Assembly: GCA_001931875.2 (NCBI GenBank)
Contig: MSJH02000137.1
Coordinates: forward strand, 124,001 to 188,000
Reading direction: 5' to 3'
DNA: 64,000 nucleotides
Origin: Byssochlamys sp. IMV 00236
Lineage: Eukaryota; Ascomycota; Eurotiomycetes; Eurotiales; Thermoascaceae
Position numbers and translations under genes: made by a program. The notes under the pieces were generated by a model that was not told the origin of the DNA, searched no databases, and worked only from the letters and a program-made list of their open reading frames with translations. This document shows, piece by piece, positions 22,832 through 34,299 of the stretch. Positions within the stretch are counted from its first letter, which is position 1; each line of letters opens with the position of its first letter.

Positions 22832-25248
22832 ATGCGTTTCGGCAAGACTCTCCAGAAGTCGGTTTATCCGCCGTGGAAAGGCAACTACATCGACTACCAG
22901 AAGCTGAAATCTCTCTTGAGAGAACATGAGGCGACCGACGATGATACGAGTGATGCAGAGAACACATGGACGGAACAGGATGAAGAAGCTTTCGTGCAGG
23001 AGCTGATCAATGTCCAGTTGGACAAAGTGAATGCATTCCAGGTTGAGACATCGAAGACGCTGCGAGAGCGCACCTCAGCATGTGAATCGAAATTGGAGGC
23101 CCTCATACCGAAGGATGGAGAGCAGGAGGCCCAGCTGGATGAACAGAAGCGGAGAGAAGTCGCTGCAGAAGTCCTCTCCGAGCTGGATGGAATCGCCAAG
23201 GAAGTTAGCGAGCTGGAAAAGTATAGTCGCATCAACTTCACCGGCTTTTTGAAGGCTGCGAAGAAGCATGATCGAAAGAGAGGGGCCCGGTATCGTGTCA
23301 AGCCGCTGCTTCAAGTACGACTCTCTCAATTGCCATTCAACACCGAGGACTACTCTCCTTTGCTACGCAAGCTCTCCGTGATGTACTCGTTTGTGCGTGA
23401 GGTGCTCCAGGGTGCTGCTCCGAAGACCAACGATCCTCTGAGTGTGGAAGCCCGTGATGTTTATACGTCGTACAAGTTCTGGGTTCATGCGGACAACATA
23501 ACAGAGGTCAAGACATACATTCTCCGACGACTGCCCGTCTTGGTATATAACCCCAAGACTTCCAAGGAACTTAACGTTCCAGACGACCCGACAATCACTT
23601 CCTTGTACTTCGATAATCCCCAGTTTGAGCTGTATAATCAGAAGGTCGCCCGTGCTCCTGAGGCCGGCTCTTTGAGATTGCGTTGGATGGGTCCGCTCAA
23701 TGACAACCCCGCTATTTTCCTCGAGAAGAAGATCGTCACGGAGGATGATGGCAGTCGAGAAGTCAGAGTACAGTTGAAGGAAAAGCACGTCCAAGAATTC
23801 CTGAGAGGCGAATACAAGTTCGACAAGAAGCTCCACAGAATGGAAGATCAAGCCAATGAGCACGAACAGGCAGAATCTTTCAAGAAGGACATTGAGGAAT
23901 TGCAATCCTTTATCAGAGAACATGACCTGCAACCTATGCTCCGGGCCAATTATACGCGAACGGCTTTCCAGATTCCCGGAGACAATAGGGTCAGGATCTC
24001 CTTGGATACTAATTTAGCACTGATCCGTGAGGATGCGCTAGACCCTGAACGGCCTTGTCGAGACCCGAATGACTGGCATCGGAGAGACATTGATGATTCT
24101 AACATGGAATATCCCTTCAGCTCGATCCGCACAGGGGAGATTGTTCGTTTCCCTCATGCCTTGTTAGAGATCAAAGTCAAGGGAGATGGACGTGGTCGCG
24201 AGTGGGTGAATGATCTCATGGCCTCCCATCTTGTCAAGGAAGCACCAAGATTCTCCAAGTTCGTCCACGGAGTCGCTCAGCTGTTCGAAGACTATGTCAA
24301 CAGTTTCCCGTTCTGGCTGGGAGAGTTGGAGAACGATATCCGCCGTGACCCGGAGGTTGCTTTCCAAGAAGAACAAGAAAGACTTGCTAAGCGTGCCGAA
24401 GAGGATATGGCAGTAGGGAGCTTCCTGGGAAGCGGAAACAGAGCGAGCCCTAGCTTCAGGCACATGGTTGGATCTCCAGTGTCTAGGTTTGGTGGAGCTG
24501 GTTCCCCGTCGCGCGCAGAACCCGCATCACGTCCGAAGCAGCCTCTGGAGATGCCTAGTCGTCATCGCGATGGATCCCCTGCTGTGAGTGAACAACCGGC
24601 ACGCACACCTACACCGTCATCCCGACTCATGAATTATTTCCCTTCGTTCTCCATGTCGCGCTATGCTCGTGCCCGTCGCGAACGGGTTCAGCTGCCTCCG
24701 GGAGTACGACACCCAGGAACCTGGCTGAAGGATGCGGGTCCTGTTAAGGTCGAATCGAAGGTCTGGCTTGCCAACCAGCGTACCTTCATCAAGTGGCAGC
24801 ATGTGAGCGTCCTTCTGGCGTCTCTGTCCTTGGGTCTGTATAATGCTGCGGGTGAGGACAACCACCTCGCTCGTACTATTGGTATTGTCTACACCTGCTT
24901 CGCCATTTTCGCCGGCGTCTGGGGATGGTACATGTATGAAAAGCGCGCGAGGCTTATCCGCCAGCGAAGCGGGCGTGATTTCGACAACGTTTTCGGTCCG
25001 ATCGTCGTGTGCATTGGCCTCGCTGCCGCTCTTGTGTTGAATTTTGCGTTCAAGGTATGTCCAAGACGACTTGATGTTTACAACTCCAAACACAGTCAAT
25101 CGCTAACATATCCCGTCAGTATACTGCTGCGATGCGCGAGATCAGAGCAGATACTGTTGCTTCGACTATTTCCGGGTCTATCAACGCCTCAATCTCCGCT
25201 CCCGTGGGACTTGTCAAGCAGGATAGTTCTCGTCTCCTGGCTGCATAA
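22832..25248 (+). CDS. vtc4: Polyphosphate polymerase subunit Vtc4 of the vacuolar transporter chaperone complex
   Basis: Vtc4 polymerises the gamma-phosphate of ATP into polyphosphate and passes it into the vacuole. Two exons (22832-25054, 25120-25248) encode 783 aa. Residues 1-165 form an SPX domain (MRFGKTLQKSVYPPWKGNYI; KKHDRKRGARY), the inositol-pyrophosphate sensor. Residues about 210-520 form the catalytic tunnel domain with the R-x-R strand (LRLRWMG near 282), FLEKKIV, LLEIKVKG and the lysine-bearing RFSKFVHG near 474. The R-x-R and lysine features match catalytic Vtc4 rather than the accessory Vtc2/3. A Ser/Pro-rich linker (about 540-620) leads to three TM helices of DUF202/VTC1 type. 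The second exon supplies the last TM and tail. The start is the ATG opening the SPX domain, not the upstream frame extension. Confidence 0.95.
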
Positions 25249-25548
25249 TTAACTCCGATAGGCTGTCTTTTGTGTCCAACTCCTCTTTCCTCCATCTCTT
25301 TTCCTCGTTTTCCTTTTTTACCATCCTATCGAAACGAAAGTTGTATGATTGATTGTCTCCCTATTTGTACGAAGTATATTACCGTGATGAGATGGAACGT
25401 GACAAACGAAGAGATAAAGTCGCTCGGGAATCAACACTAGGAATCGTATCTCATATCCTAAATTATCTTAATCTCGTATTCATAAGATTTGAAAACAAAA
25501 TACCTTTGAAAAAAGCTCGTGGGCAATATGGAAAGTAACCCTATTAAT
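25249..25548. other. Convergent 3' flank
   Basis: The T-rich 3' UTR of vtc4 meets the 3' end of the minus-strand gene. Nothing else is seen. Confidence 0.5.
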
Positions 25549-26854
25549 TCAATGCGACAACCCGGTCCACTCCAACCTCCCCTCCGATAACAACGGCATG
25601 CGTTCCCGCTCATCCATATCCTCGACATTATAATCCATACTTTCTCGTCCTCGCCTAGGTTGTCGTACTGTGTGTTTTCTCGTCTCTTCTTGGATACTAG
25701 TCGCAAAGGAAGAAAGACTTTGAGTCAGCAAATAAATCCAACTTCGAGAAAGGACATACCACAGGAGAAATGCTAGAATTAGAAATATAAATATAAACAT
25801 ACCCAACAAAGAACCCCGCAAACAAACCCATGTATCCTGTTCCTAGAAATGCCATGACCCATTCGATGATCCCTGCGATATACCAACATGTTTGTGCGGA
25901 AAGTATGATAAATGCCATACCGAGACCAAATTCGAGGATGACAAAGAATGCGGATGCGAGTGTGCTACGTTTTGGAGGTTATGTTAGTTCAGTCAAGTAA
26001 GATACCTAGGTGCCTGTTTAGGACGAAAAGGAAAACATACCAAAATCGTAACCACCTCCTCGTCCGCTTATCCTCCTCATCACCTTCCCATCTCGCTAGA
26101 AACGAAACCACTTCCTCTGCATACACGACCACCGTCCCCGCAGCTGTGAGGGCTAAGCCGGCGAAACATATCTTTAGAAGAACGCTATGCGCCTGATGAT
26201 ATCGGAAAGTGTCCATCACACCGAGAAGGATGAGACCCATTGCAGCGATAATGGCTGCTACGAGCGAGACGAGGGAGATGACAGCGCGTGATTTGGTCAG
26301 GTTAGTCCCTGAAAGGTCGGCTTCTTCGTCGTCTTCTTCATGGTTTCGGTTATTGGTTGTTGGTGGATTGTTGGTGTTGTTGTTGGGCGGATAGATGGGA
26401 GGAGGGAAGTATTCGTATCGCACGACATGGACAGCAGCAACGGAGACGATGAAACAGACTGCGGTGATGGATGTGCCGACGAGGAAGAGAGGTTTTAGTT
26501 CGAAGGATGCGATGTCGGATATGAATCTGTTGTTTTTTGTATTCGAGTTATTGGTATGGAGCGCAAATCGTAAAAATATAAAAAAGAAAAGAAAAAAAAA
26601 ATAGGATTCTGAATCTTGCTTCATGTTCTCTCCCTTGCTCAGCGTGGATGAATATCTACTTACGCAATATAAGGATTACCCTGACCCGGATATCGGGGTG
26701 CCCCCCTTGCAAGCCAGGTGATAAGCAGAGCAGACAGAGTCAGGAACCAGACCGCCCCGGCCATGAAAGGGAAGAGGAAGAGTCGATACGGCGGGATCTG
26801 GAGGATGATTATGCGCACAGTGGACCATACGGGTATAGGCACTGTTTCGTCCAT
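25549..26854 (-). CDS. Frag1/DRAM/Sfk1-like six-TM membrane protein
   Basis: Six hydrophobic segments and the start (VPIPVWSTVRI...PYRLFLFPFMAGAVWF) resemble the Frag1/DRAM/Sfk1 family, whose yeast member Sfk1 acts at the plasma membrane in phosphoinositide and lipid-asymmetry control. A model that fits phase throughout has five exons: 26664-26854, 26041-26526, 25828-25964, a 13-bp microexon at 25760-25772, and 25549-25696 (324 aa). The loop after TM2 is Asn/Pro/acid-rich and contains an N-glycosylation sequon. The cytosolic tail is acidic (VEDMDERERMPLLS). The first three exons are firm; the last three depend on a gtttgt donor and the microexon and could be wrong. The start is the first ATG; the frame runs upstream only to a GTG. 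Confidence 0.7.
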
Positions 26855-27916
26855 GCCGGTCTCCTTTTTTGCAAGAGACGATGGTGTAGGAATTCGATGA
26901 TTGCTTCCTTGCTGTGATATCACCGGATTTCTTTCTTTAATCAGCGCATGTGGACTGGATGTTCTTGGGTATCACGCCTATCAAATTAACTATGCATTAG
27001 GGGGATGATTAAAGATTAGATATGTAATTAAGAAGAAACAGCAATGTAAAAAAAGTAGAAACCATCTAAAAATCCAGATAATTACCCCCTTGGCGACGAC
27101 AATCAACATAAAGAATCAGACGGAGAGCAAAATGATGAAAGCATCGACGTATTGCTGCTGTGTTTCAAGTATGTAGTTACATACAACGGGTCAGAGAGAG
27201 AAGAGCATCAGCTCGCGTGACGAGCGTGCCTGATCTTTGTTCTTCCCCGCTAATCACGCCCTTTCCCTTTCTTTTTTCGGTAGGCTATGCGGTATTAACC
27301 GAGTTAATTTTGCCTCTTCATGGATCATAATAATAGTACTACTTGTCGAGTCGGAGAAAAGATCAGCGCTAGGTTGATGATGTCATGGATACTAACTTAA
27401 GAGATAACTAGAGTATGGGTTATTATCACAACTAGCTATATCCGTAGTAACGCTGATTTACTCAGACCTGAGAGGCCCACTCGCTAAAAAATGATATTGA
27501 TGAAAACCACTTCAAGAACAGATTGATCGGGTCCATCTAACTAATAATAATATTGAATCTCACTTGATTAATCAGTCAAGCAGGAGTAGAAACCAACGGA
27601 ACCGCAGTCCCACCCGGGATAATAACGAATCAAAGCAAATCGGGAATATGAATGATTGGTAATACAGCCCACATCGAGTTAACTAGTTAGCTGGGTTCGT
27701 TGCTCTATATAATAATCACTCGACGATCCGATCTCTGCGTTGATTTGCTGTGACATTAATGTAAAAGAAAGACGATAAAGTACTTATACATACAGCTGAG
27801 TTTGATTTTGCAATATCAACTTCTATTGAAATCAGTTATTATTATTATTTCTCTGATACATTACCGGATCCAACCATATATATACTAACACCGTCACCGT
27901 GGCCTCCCGCGCAATC
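26855..27916. other. 1.06-kb divergent intergenic region
   Basis: AT-rich sequence with TTATTATTATTT near 27835-27850 and stops in every frame. It holds the promoters of the Frag1-like gene (-) and the DsbA-like gene (+). No RNA gene was recognised. Confidence 0.5.
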
Positions 27917-28654
27917 ATGACCAATTTCAAGATCCAAATCGTCTCAGACACAGTCTGTCCGGTAAGCATCCATTTCCATCCCCTTCCTCCTTACTGATAG
28001 CTCTCTCATATCTAACAAACAATCCTAACCCAGTGGTGCTACGTCGGCCACCGTCGTCTATCCCGCGCCATAGCAACCCACAAACAATCCCACCCCAATG
28101 ACACCTTCTCCATCACCTGGCACGCATTCTACCTTAACCCCGGATCCCCGTTCTACCCAGGTGTCGACAAGAGACAACACTACGTCTCCAAATTCGGCGC
28201 TCAGACCACAGATGCTATGTTCGCGCGTCTCACGGCCGTTGGAGCCGAGGAGGGTATAGCTTTCAAGTTTGGCGGAAGGACGGGGCGGACGAGGAATTCG
28301 CATCGTCTGATCGCATACGCTGGGAAGAAGTCGGACGGGAACAACGACGGTCTGCAGACGCGCGTTGTGGAGGCGCTGTTTAAGGCGTATTTTGAAGAGG
28401 AGAAGAATATCACGGATCGGGCGGTGCTGTTGGAAGCGGGAGTGAAAGCTGGCTTGCCTGAGGCGGAGGTCGAGAAGGTATTGGATTCGGATGAGTGCGG
28501 AGCGGAGGTCGATGCGGATGCTGAGAGAGCCAGAAGGAGGTTCATCAGTGGCGTGCCGCACTTTACTATCCAGGAGAAATATGCTGTCGGTGGAGCCGAG
28601 AGTCCAGATGCATTCTTGGAGGTGTTCGATGCAGTGAAGCGCGACGAGAAGTAG
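27917..28654 (+). CDS. DsbA/FrnE-like thioredoxin-fold oxidoreductase
   Basis: Two exons (27917-27961 and 28034-28654) give 221 aa. The join creates the active site: exon 1 ends VSDTVCP and exon 2 starts WCYVGHRRL, giving C-P-W-C. The rest has the helical insertion and the closing SGVPHFTIQEKYAVGGAESP of the DSBA-like (2-hydroxychromene-2-carboxylate isomerase/FrnE) family, including the cis-Pro loop V-P-H. With no signal peptide it should be cytosolic, acting as a thiol-disulfide oxidoreductase or glutathione-dependent isomerase. The residue pattern is that of fungal FrnE homologues, but the substrate is unknown. The start ATG is nine codons before the first beta strand, as usual for the family. 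Confidence 0.88.
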
Positions 28655-29301
28655 AAGTGAAGTCTCCCTCCCACGTTGGACCATGCGCTTCCTACATTTG
28701 CTATCTAGTGAGGAGCATAACTATATGCAATAGCACGTATGGTATCGTTCTATCAGGATGACTTCTATTTGTTTGAGAGGCATTCTAATCTATCGTAGCG
28801 AATTACAAATAGAACCTTGGGGCACCCGAGTGCGTCCTGCTGTTGAGAAAGGCCGCCCTGGTACCATTGTACTGTCATCCATGGTTTTCTGCGCACTGTT
28901 AAGAAAACGTTCGAAACGCCAGCAACTCATCCAGAAAAGCGAGACACTAGAACACCGGCAAATGCTAGACCATTCGAGCAATAACATCATCTCACAACAT
29001 CGACTGCGTGACCCCTGGACAGGCATCACGCAGCGGGGAAATAAGTGGTAATACAATCGAGGACCGGTGTCAAGAAAGTATTAACATCTCTCGCCGGAGA
29101 GATGGCAGAGTCAGACTGAGGTGGATTGAAGAGGCGACCCAAACTGATCAAGAGCACTGATGATACCTCAAGAGGAGAAAGAAAAGAACCTTGTGATACG
29201 AGGCGATTTATCGCTGAGCTACCCGACCATACGAGACAGTCACGGAGTACAGCTTCAAAGCTGGCTCGTGGCAGGAATTCTCAGGAAATTTCTTGCTGGC
29301 A
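28655..29301. other. Convergent intergenic region
   Basis: It holds the 3' flanks of the DsbA-like and PFK-2 genes. Frames at 28758-29056 on both strands are unsupported. A tRNA-like string near 29206-29240 was examined and rejected. Confidence 0.45.
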
Positions 29302-31495
29302 TTAGAACGTCGCCTGCCGCAGCTGGAAGTCGGGCAAATAGTCAAACCAGTCGGTATCCGAGTTGTACTGGTAAGCTTTGAACTCAACACCGTATGGCTT
29401 CGGCTCCAGCATGTAGAGCACACCCAGGGGAACATCAAGATCAGCAACCTCATCCCGCTTGAGACCCCGGAAGTAAGCCAAGAGCACCCTGGCCACAGAT
29501 CGATGGCTCACAAGCAACACATGGTCGGTCATCCGCTCAACTTCGATGATGACGGCACGCAGCCGGTTGATAATGTCGAGATAACCCTCGCCACCCGGGC
29601 CAGGGTAACGGTAATGCAACTTGCCCTTCTTGCGATGGTCGTATTCTTCAGGGAATTGTTCACGAATTTCATCGTATGTCATACCTTCCATGCGTCCAGC
29701 GTGGAGCTCATCAAGCATCTTCATCTGCTTGATATCGTACTCCTCATCATTGAAGTACTGTATGGTTTGGACAGAGCGTTTCATCATAGATGCCCAGACG
29801 CAGAAGTTGCGTGGGCGGGTCTGAGGTGCCCAGGAAGGATTCGGCGGAGTGCTGTCACCCGGGCGAGGAGGGAAATGTTTCGCCAGCGCTTTCTGTCTTT
29901 GATGGATTTCCCACTGCCGACGCTGGTGATCAATGAACTTAGCCAGAGCTTTGGCATATCGGTGTCCGTTCTCGCTCAAGTCAGAGTCTCCACCGATGCG
30001 ACCCAACTGGTCGTCAATGCTCTCCCCATGTCTCGTGATCCAGATCTGCCGTGGCGAGAGGTTAAAGTTGAGGAGATAGTACACGACTTGAGAGGACAAG
30101 AAGCCATTTGTCTGGTGCGTAACCATCTTCCTTCCGACGTCAATCATTTGGATGTACGCCATGTTATGCCTCTCTTCGTAGTCCCCAAGAGGAACATACG
30201 ATTTCTCATACAAGGCAACGCGTCTCTTGAAGTCTTCCAGCGACTTGACAGGGTCGTGACCCTTGTAGTCGGGTCCAGAAAGCTTCAGGCGCATGTTTGC
30301 CTCAAGCAGATCGGGGTCGACACAGCGACTCTCCAGGAAGAGGACATTCAGTTCAGGACCTGCCCGTTTCCTGATGTGATCCACAATCAACCTACGTCGT
30401 TCCAGCGTGCTGTTGGTGGCATCTAGAATACCAACGCTACCACCCCGCTCGAGCATGTATTCGAGCAGTTCGTCGAGTGTCTGCAGAGCAACCTGCTCCC
30501 GAAGCTGCACTGCGCGTTGATTCGTAGGGTCAAAGAAATTGGAAGACTGGTCTATTGCCTCCACCGCCTCGGGCGAGGACGGTGCAATGTTTTCGCCATC
30601 CTCATTCGACTGATGAGGAGAGGGTGACGATTCCGAGCTGCTGTCTGAAGTCTCCTCGCCGTTCACGAGTATCTTAGCCGGGGGGATGACAGGAGCAGGG
30701 AGCTTCTCGCTGTCATGTTCGGGGACCGGGTTGCCTGCACTGATGCTCATTCTCCGGACCGAGTCCACCAAGTCATTGTGGATGGTGCTCTTTCTCTTGT
30801 CGACGCCCTGAGCGAGCTTGTTGGGCGAAGGCGAGCCTGCCGCTGCAACGCGACGACGTTCGCCCACGTTGAAGATCTCTGTATCATGTTGCAGCCAATT
30901 CAGATACCGCGCCAGTTTCTTCGTGATGTAGCTCTTGCCCCGAGCGGGCAGGCCGACCATGACGATGACAAGCTTGGAACCGACATCGCGCTGCGATATC
31001 CTCCCATCCGGCGAGACTTTGGATTTGGTCAAACCTGGAATATCGAGAGTGGTGGCACGGGTCTTAGGTGTTTCAAAGCCGGCGGCCGAAAGACCCGGTT
31101 GTCTGCATCAAACCAGTCAGTCATGCTCGAACACGTTTTAGCCATCACTCTAGATGATTGATCAATGCCTTATCCCCCGCAAACCGGCGGAACGCGGGGG
31201 AAATGGGGTCAATCAGAAGTTTCAGAACGGACAAGGGGCGCACATACATCTGTGGAGATGGGGGTGCGGTAGGAGTCGGAGTGTCCGTTAGGGCCTTTCC
31301 GACTCCATCCTTAGAAGCCCTATGGGCGTCTGGATGCAGCGCTCTTCCCACCACTGACTTTGGAGGGAGAGAGTTTGCATCTTTCTCATGGCTGCCATTT
31401 GAGGTGCCGTTAGGAGATGAGTTCTGGTTGTGGGAGTCTGGCGAGGCGGCGTTACTGATGATGGCCGACCGCGCGATACTGGAATGTTGGGCCAT
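29302..31495 (-). CDS. 6-phosphofructo-2-kinase/fructose-2,6-bisphosphatase
   Basis: The enzyme makes and degrades fructose 2,6-bisphosphate, the activator of glycolysis and inhibitor of gluconeogenesis. Two exons (31248-31495, 29302-31102) encode 682 aa. After a Ser/Pro-rich tail of about 105 residues comes the kinase P-loop GLPARGKSY (near 133), then a 100-residue low-complexity insert holding RRMSIS, a protein kinase A-type site, and the remaining kinase core (GILDATNSTLERRR; FLESRC). The bisphosphatase domain keeps the catalytic residues: ITRHGES, ELHAGRMEG and LLVSHRSVARV. Yeast Pfk26 has Ser at the catalytic His, so this protein is predicted to be bifunctional. The start is the first ATG. 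The split of tail and core by an intron is phase-consistent (CAG AT|A CAA). Confidence 0.92.
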
Positions 31496-32920
31496 CCCCG
31501 CAGCAGCCTAGCAGCAGGGATGCTGCGTGACAAATGGTGAGGATTATTTAGAGCTAACGAGAAAGAATTGCTGAAGATAGCACCAGCTTAGGATGGTATC
31601 AATACAATGCTCTCTGGATGGATTTCGAGCAGTTTGGTTGATGGTTAAAAAGAAATCTGTTTGCGGTGGACGGTGAACTGATGAGTCAAAAAGGTGGGCG
31701 GCTTTTCCACAGTTGCTTTGCTGGGAATGTCCGCCAGACGGGCTGGACGTTTCCGTCACTGCCGCGTCTGCTGCCTGTGGTAAATAGTTTCTTTTGCGAT
31801 TTTAACCCCTGACAGTGAGGCTGTCTGGATATTTCCAGCTGGCAGAATCCAATCACCTGTTCAACGTGTTCCTGGCGATCAGAAGACTCTCACGTTGACC
31901 GTTCAATTGGCAGAACGAGCTCTGAGCTTTGCGACCGGGGCGAAGAGGATGCGCGTTGCGTTGCTATCTTTGCGATCTTTGCGATGCCCGTGATGCCCTA
32001 ACAATAGTGACAGATGGAACAAAAATCATTAAAAATAGTTGACTGACAACTGATGAACTTGTCCGTTAATTATTATTATTATTTGCGGCGCTGTGCGATG
32101 AAGTCACAGTCACTCTCTGTCTCCGACCCCGCCACTGGCAGCTTGTCCCAGCGGGTGGACCGCGATGGATCGTCTGCTTCCAGCGCCGAAGCGAGCAGAA
32201 CTCCAGCGAGAGCAAGTAACGTCACAGATCACCCTCAACTTGGGCCTTGACTCTGACCACGAAAATGAGGCTGAAAAGAGTGCCGATTCTCCCGGACGTA
32301 GGATGTGGTGCTGAGCGGATACTATTTGCAGTGTTGTAACGGCCTCGACGCCCTTTCCCCTTCGATGCTGGGCAAGGGCTTGCTGTCGATGGATGATTTG
32401 ATTGCTACCAGGCCCAAATAGAATAAATAGTAGATCATAGAGCACTCATGACTTGTCCCATCTGGATAAATTCAAGCAGCAACGCTAGAAATGCGTGGAC
32501 TACAGTAAACGGAGTGATCTGAGAGCCGGCCCATCAATCCGTTTATATGGTATACGACTATGTCGGAGTACATCGGACCGGTTGCATCACGGACGCTTCA
32601 CCTCTGTTGGATGTGGTTGAGAAACTCCAAGATTTTGCTTCTCAGGGGGGTCTCATCCATTGCTTCACCGCGACCGAACGGCGATTTTATGGTATGCCAA
32701 TGTGTTCGTGTGACCTCCTCACTTGTTGCTCTGTTCGAGGTCCCCTTGGCGCTCAAGCACGGCGCATTTCCCGCCTGTTATCCCAGCACGTTTCTCGCTC
32801 CGCCATTCCGCCCCTATCCAGGGGGATTGGTATCGGTCATGCCACGATACTTAGAGTATGGTAGACAAACTGTGGCCGTATGACCCTGGGCGCCTCTTTG
32901 CAACCAACTCGAGTATTTCA
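31496..32920. other. 1.4-kb intergenic region
   Basis: It contains the PFK-2 promoter and a TTATTATTATT microsatellite at about 32068-32083. The 105-107-codon plus-strand frames at 32547-32883 overlap in two registers without motifs and are not called. Confidence 0.45.
32068..32083. repeat. TTA trinucleotide microsatellite
   Basis: A short uninterrupted run of about five ATT/TTA units in intergenic DNA. Confidence 0.8.
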
Positions 32921-33473
32921 TTATGCCAATGTCGCCGTAAGCACGATGAGAGATATGTACGCCGCGATGCTCAGTGCTGTGAGTACCACTACCGCATTCC
33001 CACTGGTGCGGAACTTGTTGCGATGCAGGCCATCCTCTCCCACCTCGGAAAAGAACTGGCGGTTGCCCTGCTGGCGACGGAAGAGACCGATGCAGAGCAC
33101 TCCAGTCCCGTAGACGGCGAAGAGCGCTCCGATGCTGTAGAATTCCGCGGTGAAAATCTTGAGAATGATCAGGGCGAACGAGAACTGGGAAAGTGCGGTG
33201 CGGATATATGCTCCCTCGAAGGTCCGTTGAGCAGCGCGCACTTCGACGATCTCGTCCGGGGTCAAGATCGCGGAGCGGGCGCGGTGCATGCGTAGACGAT
33301 ACCTGTCCGCAGCGCGACGCTAGAAAAGAACCTTAGTCAGTACCATCCCTGATGGCCAAGAAGGATGGGCGGATGAACCAGAGACGGACCTCGAACATTG
33401 TTGCGTAGAAGAATAAGTAGCTGCCAATGCGTCGAGGCTCAGGGTCCTGAAGCCGCGGACTCCAATTTTCGGC
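32921..33473 (-). CDS. DUF202-like membrane protein, 5' end unresolved
   Basis: Exon 2 (32921-33319) encodes ARSAILTPDEIVEVRAAQRT and three hydrophobic helices (SQFSFALIILKIFTAEFYSI; LFAVYGTGVLCIGLF; VVVLTALSIAAYISLIVL), the layout of DUF202-type small membrane proteins. A preceding exon ending at 33390 (frame RRIGSYLFFYATMFE) joins in phase using the unusual donor gtccgt. Its left limit is uncertain: an acceptor at about 33474 (ccatccag) or a longer exon are both possible, and no in-frame ATG was found upstream, so the true start is missing. It is not the VTC subunit Vtc1, because the family phrase ANERTFLSWL is absent. The function is unknown. Confidence 0.65.
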
Positions 33474-34299
33474 CTGGATGGGTGCCACAGAGAGAACCAG
33501 ACTCCTGTAGCATTGAATTGAAGCCCTCTCTGGATGGGACACAGGAGTGGTGCAGCTGGGAAGTACGGAGTAATCTAGAAGATGCAGCTAGCCAGATGCT
33601 AAGTTACTCCATATCGGCAATTGACGGTGGTTGCTAGACTAAGTAATAATGCCCATCGCGTGATTTGTTGCCGTTCGTTTCCCCGCATCGCTAGATAACT
33701 ACTGTACCGATTCAAGACAGCTAGGGATGCTGGAAGAAACGTTCATAGATCTCACAGGAAGCAAAAATCAAAGCGCTCGTGTAATATAACAGGAGACACT
33801 AATCATAGATGCGTAGTCCACTTTTGAAGTCTGCCTCTGCAGTACCACCACCCCAAACCACAACCACCACCACCACGTAAGGAGCTTCTCCCACTCTTAG
33901 AAGTCCGCATTGTCCGGAGAAGAAGAACACATTATTTTATTATTATTATTGGCATTATCGACTCGCACTTCACTCCGCCAGTCCTCCGTACCGTCCAGCT
34001 CAGGGTAAAGGAACGAGAAGCCGGCCCTCTCGATGGCGGAGAAATAAATTCCGTCGACCAACTGTCCGCGCCGGTTATTATAGAACCACGCTCAAACGCC
34101 GCCACTAAGTAGATCGGAGGCAAAGCCGGAGAGGAAAGGCTACATCGGGGTATACCCGACAGCTTGGAATCAACGATAACCCGACAAATAAGCCCACGCC
34201 TGCACGCTGTTTCTTCCTTTCTTTTCCCGCTGTGTTTCTCTTTTTCTGATTGATTTTCATTTCATTTGCTGTGACGAGTGACGCTGGTCTATTTTCACA
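33474..34299. other. Intergenic region before the lactate dehydrogenase gene
   Basis: It contains a CCACCACC-rich stretch (33843-33877), an ATT microsatellite (33931-33950) and a long T/C-rich leader (34190-34265) just before the next gene. No coding signal is visible apart from a possible first exon of the DUF202-like gene. Confidence 0.5.
33931..33950. repeat. ATT trinucleotide microsatellite
   Basis: A short imperfect (ATT)n run in intergenic DNA. Confidence 0.75.

Noticed and set aside
29180..29240. tRNA-like string on the minus strand (TAGCTCAGCGATAAATC)
   Set aside because: It resembles an A box, but the D-stem does not pair, the presumed anticodon loop would have five bases, and no B box (GGTTCGANNCC) follows at the right distance.
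32547..32883. 105-107-codon frames upstream of the DUF202-like gene
   Set aside because: Two registers are open at once over the same DNA and neither has a motif.
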